NCBI GenBank assembly: GCA_049509675.1
Contig: JBEKZQ010000349.1
Span: 1 to 6,722, forward strand
Direction: 5' to 3'
DNA length: 6,722 bases
Source: JBEKZQ01 sp049509675
GTDB taxonomy: Bacteria > Planctomycetota > Planctomycetia > Pirellulales > Thermoguttaceae
A model generated the notes under the pieces. It was given only the letters and a program-made list of their open reading frames with translations. It was not told the origin of the DNA and ran no database searches. Of the stretch, positions 1 to 5,680 are shown piece by piece. The translations under genes were made by a program, and so were the position numbers. Every line of letters starts with the position of its first letter. The first letter of the stretch is position 1.

Positions 1-255
1 TTCTAAAGGCCAATGGTGTGGCATAATGGTCGCCTCCTTGCTTCCCTTGCCGAAAGCGATCAAATTACCAAAACTCTCAACCTACGGAAACCCCAGTCTT
101 AGCCCGAAAGCGGATCGTTGATAATTAAAAGGAGTTGACGGTAGCGCAGTCCTTCGTGCAATTCAATTCCAATTCAATTCCGCAATTCCAATTCCCAATC
201 CAATTCCAATTCCGGCAATCCTTCGAATTCCGGAATTCCAGGAATATGTCGAAGC
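1..255. other. Non-coding region downstream of the PEP-CTERM gene
   Basis: No credible gene is seen here. The stretch lies just beyond the stop codon of the minus-strand PEP-CTERM gene. It contains an AATTCC-rich simple repeat (about 160-244) and, at 17-29, the 13-mer TGTGGCATAATGG, which recurs at 2031-2043 within the likely promoter of the GH43 gene. A TTG-initiated reading frame from 135 on the plus strand runs through the simple repeat and then antisense to the PEP-CTERM gene. It has no recognisable domain and low-complexity Q/F/N-rich sequence, so I do not call it. No terminator with a T-tract was found after the minus-strand gene. Confidence 0.7.
160..244. repeat. Irregular AATTCC/GGAATT simple-sequence repeat with a 14-bp palindrome
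   Basis: About 85 bp are made largely of AATTCC, AATTC and CAATTCC units in imperfect tandem. The array includes GAATTCCGGAATTC at 225-238, a perfect 14-bp palindrome. A related unit (GAATTCCGGG on the minus strand, near 286-296) lies inside the 3' end of the neighbouring PEP-CTERM gene, so the repeat seems to have spread into, or grown out of, that gene's end. The function is unknown. Slippage during replication is the likely origin. Confidence 0.8.
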
Positions 256-1257
256 CTACCCCACCGCGCCACCTCTGGACTCTACCCGGAATTCAGTTCT
301 GCGGCGCAACGCGACGATGCTCAGTGCTGAGAGCACTCCCACAAGAAGAAGACTTATGCTTGCGGGCTCGGGGGTCAGGGCATAGCCAGTTTCGTAGCCC
401 CCCGCTATCGCCGTGAAACTGGTGCCCGTTGGGGCACGCGACACCTCGCCCTCGTTATCCCGGCCCCAAGCGGCGATCGACCCGTCAGGCCTAATCGCGT
501 ACCCATTGGCTTGGCCTCCAACGACCGCGGTGAAGCCGACGCCGGTCGGGACACCCGACACCTCTCCAGCGAAATCACCACCCCAAGCCGCAATCGACCC
601 ATCAGGCCGCAGGGCGTACCCGGTGTACCTCGCCGCTTCGATCGCCGTGAAACCGGTGCCCGCCGGGGCGCTTGACACCTCTCCAAAAGAATTGTCGCCC
701 CAGGCCGCGATTGACCCGTCAGCCCGCAGCGCAAACCCACCGTACATCCAGCCCGTGATTGCCTTGAAGCCGGTGCCTGCCGGGACGCCCGAAACCGACC
801 CGTGGCCGTTCCAGCCCCATGCCGCAATCGAACCATCGGCCCGTAGCGCGTACCCGGTAGCGTCGTCCGCTGCGATCGCCGTGAAACCGGTGCCGTTGGG
901 GACCCCCGACACTTCGCCGTCATTGTTGTCGCCCCAGGCCGCGATCGACCCATCAGCCCGCAGGGCATAGTCGGTGTAGCCGGCTGCTGTGATCGCCGTG
1001 AAACCGGTGCCCGCCGGGGCGCTTGACACCTCTCCATAAGAATTGTCGCCCCAGGCCGCGATCGATCCGTCTGCCCTGAGCGCGAACGCAGAAAGCCAGC
1101 CTGCTGCAATTGCTCGGAAACCGCTGCCCGTTGGGGCACGCGACACCTCGCCCTCGTTATCCCGGCCCCAAGCCAAGATCTGGCTGGCGTCCACGCGTCC
1201 CGAGAACGCCAAAACACAAGACAGTGCCAACAGGCAGATCAAGTGAAAACGAATCAC
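256..1257 (-). CDS. Secreted seven-repeat RCC1-like protein with PEP-CTERM sorting signal
   Basis: A predicted 333-residue exported protein. The GTG start at 1257 is chosen because AAGGAG lies 6 nt upstream and a signal peptide follows at once (hydrophobic core about residues 6-18, likely cleavage after VDA near 24). The in-frame extension to 1563 runs through a transposase remnant and has no signal peptide, so it is not used. Residues 26-294 are seven repeats of exactly 39 residues (the last cut to 35) with consensus SIAAWGDN..GEVS..P.GTGF.AI......YALR.DG, resembling RCC1/BLIP-II-type repeats. Seven units suggest a closed beta-propeller; family repeats are usually longer, about 50-60 residues. 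The C-terminus has PEP at 296-298, a hydrophobic helix at about 301-317 and RRR at 318-320. This is the classic signal for exosortase processing and cell-surface or matrix placement. Oddly, 13 more residues follow RRR. The ligand and role are unknown. Confidence 0.9.
   Translation of the reverse strand: MIRFHLICLLALSCVLAFSGRVDASQILAWGRDNEGEVSRAPTGSGFRAIAAGWLSAFALRADGSIAAWGDNSYGEVSSAPAGTGFTAITAAGYTDYALRADGSIAAWGDNNDGEVSGVPNGTGFTAIAADDATGYALRADGSIAAWGWNGHGSVSGVPAGTGFKAITGWMYGGFALRADGSIAAWGDNSFGEVSSAPAGTGFTAIEAARYTGYALRPDGSIAAWGGDFAGEVSGVPTGVGFTAVVGGQANGYAIRPDGSIAAWGRDNEGEVSRAPTGTSFTAIAGGYETGYALTPEPASISLLLVGVLSALSIVALRRRTEFRVESRGGAVG
376..1182 (-). repeat. 117-bp tandem coding repeats (seven units)
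   Basis: Units on the minus strand are 1066-1182, 949-1065, 832-948, 715-831, 598-714, 481-597 and 376-480 (the last short). Unit 2 (991-1062) and unit 5 (640-711) match at 71 of 72 bases, exactly 351 bp (three units) apart. Units 1 and 7 share an exact 49-bp block (1125-1173 and 423-471), 702 bp (six units) apart. Such patchwork identity points to recent duplication or gene conversion between non-adjacent units. Confidence 0.93.
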
Positions 1258-1272
1258 TCTCCGCTCCTTTCC
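1255..1272 (-). promoter_or_regulatory. Ribosome binding site and GTG start of the PEP-CTERM gene
   Basis: Read on the minus strand, GGAAAGGAGCGGAGA runs directly into GTG (1255-1257). AAGGAG at 1264-1269 is a strong Shine-Dalgarno match at normal spacing. It decides the start in favour of this GTG over any codon further upstream. Confidence 0.8.
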
Positions 1273-1312
1273 GTTAAAGTGATAGGAGATTTGACTTCTC
1301 TCCACGGACTTG

Positions 1313-1341
1313 ATTGTAATCGAGGAGAATTGGTGAATCAA
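1313..1341 (-). promoter_or_regulatory. Sigma70-like promoter for the PEP-CTERM gene
   Basis: On the minus strand TTGATT (1336-1341) and TACAAT (1313-1318) are separated by exactly 17 nt, the optimal spacing for a housekeeping sigma factor. Transcription would start near 1306, giving a leader of about 50 nt before the GTG at 1257. Within that leader, GGAGA and TCTCC could form a short 5-bp hairpin. The call rests on sequence resemblance only. Confidence 0.55.
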
Positions 1342-1415
1342 GGCGGTTGGAGGTGGTTGGGGGTGGAACTGGCCGCGGCGCACCGCCCACGCCCCCGACC
1401 AGCCATCGGTAAAGA

Positions 1416-1690
1416 TCAGAATGTGGCCATGAACGTGTCCATGTCCACGAACGTGAGTTCTCGCGGCTCGTCGGAAGCGCCCGCCTGACTCTCCGAATCG
1501 CGGTGCGGGTCGTGGACCCGACCGTCCGCAGTCGGCGGTGCCCGTGGCGTTGATGGCTGCCACAGGCCGCAGTGCCGCAAGATCTTCTCGATCACGTCGG
1601 CTTGCGGGGGCTCGATAACCGCAATCACATTCATCGCGCTCTCACAACGAGGACAAACAGGGACGTCCCAAGCTGTCAGACACGGTCTGT
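1416..1690 (-). pseudogene. Remnant of a transposase C-terminus (IS91-like)
   Basis: On the minus strand the frame ending at 1416 contains CPRC (1644-1655), then AMNVIAVIE, then VIEKILRHCGLW, and ends in LTFVDMDTFMATF. As I recall, a CxxC pair followed by an 'xVIAxIE...VIxKIL.H.GL' stretch is characteristic of the C-terminal end of IS91/IS801-type (HUH, Y2) transposases common in planctomycete genomes. The upstream catalytic part, with HUH and tyrosine motifs, is absent. The same frame before about 1690 is arginine-rich and unrecognisable, so this is a decayed 3' fragment, not a working gene. It lies directly upstream of the PEP-CTERM gene's promoter in the same orientation. Family assignment is from memory of the motif; another zinc-finger-tailed transposase is possible. 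Confidence 0.5.
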
Positions 1691-2012
1691 TGGGCGCGTC
1701 GGTCACCACCACCTCCGCAGCGAAGGTCCTTTCCAGCTTGCGTCGGTGTGCGCCACCTCCGCAGGCAAACAGTCGTCGGCCTGCGCGACTTCTGCGGCCC
1801 CAAGCTGGCATGGCACGTTGAAGACGCCGCAGTACATCAGGGCGGGGTGGCTCTTCCTGGCCCCCCACAGGTATCTGTGAGTTCGTTGTTGGAAATCTCA
1901 AGTTTCACGGCTTTCCAGCGTTTTGTTTGAGGAGACGGCGATCTCGGAGTGGGCTTGTCGGGAAATTTGCGGGAGGGTGGGTGGATCAGCGCAGCGTCAC
2001 GAAACGAAGGAT
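1691..2012. other. Non-coding region with degenerate short repeats
   Basis: No credible gene is seen. Three imperfect copies of a unit of about 25 nt (CGTCGG...CACCTCCGCAG-like) begin at 1697, 1741 and 1774, at uneven spacing. Reading frames through here lack recognisable domains, and the long minus-strand frame covering 1837-2775 is a shadow of the GH43 gene. The stretch may be the decayed interior of the mobile element whose 3' end is at 1416-1690, but nothing proves this. Confidence 0.6.
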
Positions 2013-2041
2013 TTGTGGCACGGTGTTCAGTGTGGCATAAT
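2013..2041 (+). promoter_or_regulatory. Candidate promoter for the GH43/metallopeptidase operon
   Basis: TTGTGG (2013-2018) and CATAAT (2036-2041) are 17 nt apart, with TG dinucleotides just upstream of the -10 element. The start would be near 2048, leaving a leader of about 65 nt to the ATG at 2113. The heptamer TGTGGCA occurs twice, at 2014-2020 and 2031-2037, overlapping both promoter elements. The segment TGGCACG resembles a sigma54 -24 element, but the matching -12 GC is missing. Confidence 0.45.
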
Positions 2042-2112
2042 GGGGGTCTGGCGAGTTGGTCGGATGCCAAGAGCCACACGATTAGCCACCTGCTGCGAAA
2101 GAGAATACCCGA

Positions 2113-3105
2113 ATGAACAACACCATCATCATCGCCTTTAATGTGTCTCTGCTGCTGGCCCCGCTGGCCGCGCTGCATGCCGCCGAAAACCGGGCCGCTG
2201 TCGCGCCGATTGGTCCGCCGCCCGGTTTGCGGAAACTTATCGACACGCCACTGCGCGACCCCTCGATCTGCCGTGGACCCGAGGGGACTTACTATCTGAC
2301 CGGCACAAGCGAGCCGTTCTGGGGCTACAATAACGAGAATGGCATTCGTATCTGGAAGTCGAAAGACCTCGCGAAGTGGGAGCCACTTGGCACGGTGTGG
2401 CGCTACGGCTCCAGCCCCTGGCACGAGAAATACCTGAAGGCCAAGAAACCGCTCTGGGCGCCGGAAATCCATTACAACAAGGGCACGTTCTGGCTCACCT
2501 ACAGCATGCCTGGCTGGGACGGCACGGGAAAGACGTCGGGCAGTGGCCTGCTGAAGAGCACGACCGGCAAGCCGGAAGGTCCCTACCAGGACGTGCAGCC
2601 TGCAGAGCGCCTGGGCGACGAAATTGACGCCTCGCTCTTTGAGGACGACGACGGCACGATGTATTTCCTCTGGCACAGTGGAAAAATCGCGCGGATGAAG
2701 TCCGACATGAGCGGGTTTGCCGAGCCGTATCACTGGTTGAGAACGACAGCCACGGACCCTGATCCGAAACATCACTCCGGCCTATGCGCCGGCATTTTCG
2801 GGAAAGGCTCGTTCGATCATGTCGGTTACGAAGGCATGTTCCTGCTCAAAGCGAACGGCCGCTATTACCTCTGCTGCTCCGAAATGTTCGACGGCCGCTA
2901 CAGTTGCGCCGTCGCAACCTCGACCAACATCTACGGCCCCTACAGCGCCCGCTACGAAGCCATTCCGCACGGCGGCCACAACACTTTGTTTCAAGGTGCC
3001 AAAGGAAAATGGTGGTCCACCTATTTCGGGCCACCGTGGAACGAACGGGCTGCGATTCTTGCGGTCGAATTTGCAGAGGATGGCCAGCTCCGCCCCGCGA
3101 AATGA
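2113..3105 (+). CDS. Exported glycoside hydrolase, GH43-type
   Basis: A 330-residue predicted exported glycosidase with the five-bladed beta-propeller fold of GH43, a family of mainly alpha-L-arabinofuranosidases, arabinanases and beta-xylosidases. A signal peptide (LLLAPLAALHAA, residues 13-24) precedes the domain. The catalytic triad can be placed by motif: general base D49 in LRDPSICR, pKa-modulating D172 in EIDASLFEDDDG, and general acid E240 in YEGMFLLKANGRYYL. Other family marks are WAPEIHY (115-121) and the propeller-axis histidine H289 in GGHNTLFQ. The length fits a single catalytic domain with no carbohydrate-binding module. The ATG is preceded only by weak AAAGAG. The gene is 34 nt upstream of a VHL-like/metallopeptidase gene with almost the same signal peptide, suggesting joint export. 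Substrate cannot be read from sequence; EGM replaces the common EGP after the general acid. Confidence 0.87.
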   Translation: MNNTIIIAFNVSLLLAPLAALHAAENRAAVAPIGPPPGLRKLIDTPLRDPSICRGPEGTYYLTGTSEPFWGYNNENGIRIWKSKDLAKWEPLGTVWRYGSSPWHEKYLKAKKPLWAPEIHYNKGTFWLTYSMPGWDGTGKTSGSGLLKSTTGKPEGPYQDVQPAERLGDEIDASLFEDDDGTMYFLWHSGKIARMKSDMSGFAEPYHWLRTTATDPDPKHHSGLCAGIFGKGSFDHVGYEGMFLLKANGRYYLCCSEMFDGRYSCAVATSTNIYGPYSARYEAIPHGGHNTLFQGAKGKWWSTYFGPPWNERAAILAVEFAEDGQLRPAK

Positions 3106-3139
3106 TAATTCCTATTCGCTGACAAGAGTGGAATCGACC

Positions 3140-4294
3140 ATGAGAACCAACACCGTCATCCTCACCGCCCTGCTGCTGGCGCCGCTGGCCCTGCTCCATG
3201 CCGCTGGCGTGCCGCAACCAGCGCGTCCCAAGCTCCAGTTCATCAATGGCAGTAGCGAAACCATCGACATTTTCTGGCTTAAGTCCGACACCGAACGGGT
3301 GCTGAACGGTTCCGTTCCCCCTGGAAAGGACACCATAATCACCACGACGCTCGGGCATCGCTTCGAGGTCGTGGGTTACGACGACAAGACGGCGGCCAAG
3401 GTGATCAGTGAGGTGCCCGTGCAGGGCTTTCGCTTCGACCCGCGAGGCCGAGATGGCGTGCCGTCATTCTATACGCAATCCGTCAGTGCCGGCGGTTTTC
3501 CCATCGTTGCCTCCGCCGGAGTGAACCCCTACGCGATCAAGGAGGCCGCTTTCATCGTGAATATGATGCTCGCCAAGCGGCCGGAGGTGCGAGAGGCGAT
3601 GATCAAGAGCGGTGCAAGGCTCTGCATCATGGCCTGCAACGAATATACCACCGACCTGCCGGAGTTCGTCCGCCTGCGCGAGGAGAAGGTGCCGGGATTC
3701 GACGGCGTGTCGGGGAAGGACTACTGGGACGCGCGCGCCCGGGGCCTGGGTGGCAGTGAAACTGACCCCTTTTGCTCCGTCGGCGAGGAGAACCTGCTCG
3801 GTTACCCGGGCGACCCCTATGACAAGGAGTGTGTCCTCATCCACGAGTTTGCCCACAACATCCACCTCCGCGGTATGGTGAATGTTGACCCGACCTTCGA
3901 CACGAGGCTCAAGGCCGCCTACGAGGCAGCGATGAGGGCCGGACTCTGGAAGGGCAAGTACGCATCAGTGAACCACTACGAATACTTTGCCGTTGGCGCG
4001 GCGGGGTGGTATGGGCACAACCGCTTCAACGACTTTGACCACAACCATGTGCATACTCGCGCGCAGTTGCTCGAATATGATCCCAGACTGGGCGCGATGT
4101 GCCGGGAGGTTTTCAGTGACGCCGAATGGAAATACACCAGGCCCGCAACACGCCTTAACGGTCACATGACCGGCTACGACCCGGCGCGGGCGCCGACGTT
4201 TGAGTGGCCGGAACGGTTGAAGCAGGCCAAGGCGATAATTCGCGCGACAGCGGAATCGCGGGACAAGGCAGCCAACGGTAACAGCCGGCGTTAA
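3140..4294 (+). CDS. Exported VHL-beta-like domain fused to HExxH zinc metallopeptidase-like domain
   Basis: 384 residues. ATG 3140 is chosen over longer in-frame options because a signal peptide begins there (LLLAPLALLHAA, 11-22) and the longer form would lie inside the GH43 gene. Residues 31-100 resemble the beta domain of von Hippel-Lindau protein: FWLKSD (45-50), PPG (60-62) and GHRFEV (72-77) align without gaps to human VHL WLNFDG, PPG and GHLWLF, so W46 matches W88 and H73 matches H115. The C-terminal half has the zinc signature HEFAH (235-239), with a likely third ligand E281 in NHYEYFAV 42 residues later. This is gluzincin-like spacing, similar to anthrax-lethal-factor-type peptidases. 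Conserved-looking segments around it are GSETDPFCSVGEENLLGYPG (205-224) and the H/D-rich GHNRFNDFDHNHVH (292-305). The likely role is an extracellular or periplasmic protease with a binding domain. The substrate is unknown, and activity is not certain because V285 stands where a second acidic residue is often found. Confidence 0.8.
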   Translation: MRTNTVILTALLLAPLALLHAAGVPQPARPKLQFINGSSETIDIFWLKSDTERVLNGSVPPGKDTIITTTLGHRFEVVGYDDKTAAKVISEVPVQGFRFDPRGRDGVPSFYTQSVSAGGFPIVASAGVNPYAIKEAAFIVNMMLAKRPEVREAMIKSGARLCIMACNEYTTDLPEFVRLREEKVPGFDGVSGKDYWDARARGLGGSETDPFCSVGEENLLGYPGDPYDKECVLIHEFAHNIHLRGMVNVDPTFDTRLKAAYEAAMRAGLWKGKYASVNHYEYFAVGAAGWYGHNRFNDFDHNHVHTRAQLLEYDPRLGAMCREVFSDAEWKYTRPATRLNGHMTGYDPARAPTFEWPERLKQAKAIIRATAESRDKAANGNSRR

Positions 4295-4552
4295 CCGCTC
4301 CAGCGCCGAGCCAGCGTCCCATCAACTCATCCCTATTCCGAGACGTATCAGAATACCACGCATTTCTCGGACCTCGGCAGGCCGACTTTCCTGCGTCGGT
4401 CATCCCCTCTTCCGCGCGCTAGAGTTCGTCTCGTTGGCCGTTCAGCCGTCAGACTGGGGGAGTGGTCGGCGACGCGAGCCTGCCCGAGTTCCGCGGCCGG
4501 CGGCACCGCTGAGTGGCGCCATCCATACAATGAAGGCTGAACCCTTGCCGGC
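4295..4552. other. Convergent intergenic region
   Basis: The plus-strand operon and the minus-strand UroD gene end facing each other across these 258 nt. I see no gene. Several short inverted repeats occur: a 7-bp stem at 4337-4371; two overlapping, mutually exclusive 5-bp stems (GCAGG/CCTGC at 4377-4394 and CCGAC/GTCGG at 4382-4399); and CGGCC/GGCCG at 4549-4565, which spans the UroD stop codon. None is followed by a T-tract on either strand. Confidence 0.7.
4337..4371. terminator. Weak candidate bidirectional hairpin between convergent genes
   Basis: TCCGAGA (4337-4343) and TCTCGGA (4365-4371) form a perfect 7-bp inverted repeat around a 21-nt loop, 43 nt after the metallopeptidase stop. 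Position between convergent genes fits a terminator. The long loop and missing T-tract argue against an intrinsic one. Confidence 0.22.
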
Positions 4553-5680
4553 CTAATCCTGGCCGACTACCGAATTCCGCGCGGCTTCGATCAGGGCTCG
4601 AAGATTTTCATGCGGAGTATCTGGAGCGAGCGTGCAGCCGGAACTGACCACGAATCGTTCGTGCCCACATCGCCTGACGGTACGGATCAAGCCTTCCGTC
4701 TCGCTGCGCACCTCTTCGGGCGAACCTTGGGCCAACAGTCGGACCGGATCGAGGTTCCCCCAGATGGCGATCTCGGGCGGCACGATCTTACAGGTGGCCT
4801 CGATATCGACTTGCTGATCGAGTTCCAGTACGTCGGCGCCACAGGTCACCATGTCGGCCAGGATCGGCATTGCGTTGCCGCAAATGTGCAGCGAAAGGGG
4901 GATAGAGAGATGCGATTTCAGTGCCGCGATGACCCGCTTTTCAAACGGCAAGGCCACTTCGCGATAGAGTCTGGGGCCAATCAATCCCGCTGGCGAATCG
5001 CCGCCGCTGAGCATATCGGCCCCCACCTCCGCCAGGGCCCTGGCATAAGCGATCGTATATTCGCTGCATTTGGCCATCAGCGATTCGATCACCGGCGGAT
5101 CGTCGATGAGTAGCGTCATCACCTGTTGAATTCCCATCAATGCGCATGCGACTGAAAAGGGATACTGGTCGAAACAGGCAACGATGAACGCTTCCTTACC
5201 GATCGCCGCCTCGATCCACCGCAATGCCTCCAGCATCAGCGGCCAGCGGCCCTGCGTCTTGGGATTGGGCGGGCCGATGCGCTCGATGTCGGCCATCGAG
5301 CGTACACACAATTCGCCCGTGCCGGCCAGCGGTTGCTCCGGCCCGGGAAACGACACCGCAGCACCCATGGCCTCGGCTGTCACCCAGGTATCGGCCGACA
5401 ACCACACGGCATCCGGGCGGAACTGCTCGTAATAGCGAATGACGGAATCGGCCAGCGACCGCGGGTTCAGGGTGTAGTCCCGCATAGAAATGCCCGCCAG
5501 CCGCGCACACGCATGTACGGCCAGCGGTCCCACGACGGCCCGAGACCCGCTTTGTCCGGCCAACGTCCTGGAGACGAGTTCTCTGGAATTCGACGAGCGA
5601 TTCCGGGCCCGGATGTCGGGCCTGTCGATGCGGATGGGGACTAAGTTTTCCGGCTGCACGATGATCCTCGGTTCACACAT
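4553..5680 (-). CDS. Uroporphyrinogen decarboxylase family protein, MtaA/CmuA-like zinc site
   Basis: A 375-residue cytoplasmic protein of the UroD fold (TIM barrel). The family core starts at about residue 31 with NSRELVSRTLAG and GPLAVHACARLAGIS, preceded by an extension of about 30 residues. The zinc ligands typical of methylcobamide:coenzyme M-type methyltransferases (MtaA, MtbA, CmuA) appear intact: H265 and C267 in LHICGN, and C349 in SSGCTLAPDTPHENL. That favours a methyltransferase-like function over haem synthesis. The ATG (5678-5680) overlaps the stop of the upstream Gfo/Idh gene by 8 nt, implying coupled translation. A GTG at 5659 with GAGG at good spacing is an alternative start that would remove seven residues. 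No corrinoid-binding protein is encoded in the window, so the methyl donor and acceptor are unknown. A catabolic O-demethylation role is inference. Confidence 0.87.
   Translation of the reverse strand: MCEPRIIVQPENLVPIRIDRPDIRARNRSSNSRELVSRTLAGQSGSRAVVGPLAVHACARLAGISMRDYTLNPRSLADSVIRYYEQFRPDAVWLSADTWVTAEAMGAAVSFPGPEQPLAGTGELCVRSMADIERIGPPNPKTQGRWPLMLEALRWIEAAIGKEAFIVACFDQYPFSVACALMGIQQVMTLLIDDPPVIESLMAKCSEYTIAYARALAEVGADMLSGGDSPAGLIGPRLYREVALPFEKRVIAALKSHLSIPLSLHICGNAMPILADMVTCGADVLELDQQVDIEATCKIVPPEIAIWGNLDPVRLLAQGSPEEVRSETEGLIRTVRRCGHERFVVSSGCTLAPDTPHENLRALIEAARNSVVGQD

Noticed and set aside
135..416. Small plus-strand ORF starting at TTG 135, with AAAAGGAG immediately before it
   Set aside because: The Shine-Dalgarno sequence directly abuts the start with no spacing. 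The product is low-complexity translation of the AATTCC repeat followed by antisense of a real gene.
405..1217. Minus-strand 270-residue ORF and plus-strand 185-residue ORF across the repeat array
   Set aside because: They are frame shadows of the 117-bp repeats. Their periodicity only mirrors the real gene, which has the signal peptide, promoter and PEP-CTERM.
1258..1563. In-frame N-terminal extension of the PEP-CTERM protein (435-residue version), including a His/Gly-rich HGHVHGH stretch
   Set aside because: It overlaps the transposase remnant in another frame and the promoter, and it would bury the signal peptide. The GTG at 1257 has a strong ribosome binding site.
1697..1800. Possible CRISPR-like array of three short repeats
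   Set aside because: The copies are imperfect and spacing is uneven (44 and 33 nt), with no cas genes; more likely degenerate element sequence.
2016..2031. Possible sigma54 promoter (TGGCACG...)
   Set aside because: The -24 GG is present, but the required -12 GC is AG at the correct distance.
1837..2775. Long minus-strand ORF of 312 residues
   Set aside because: It is antisense to the GH43 gene, has no recognisable domain and is arginine-rich as expected of a GC-rich shadow frame.
2819..3139. Longer N-terminus for the VHL-like/metallopeptidase protein
   Set aside because: It lies wholly within the GH43 coding sequence except for the last 34 nt, and it would place the signal peptide internally.
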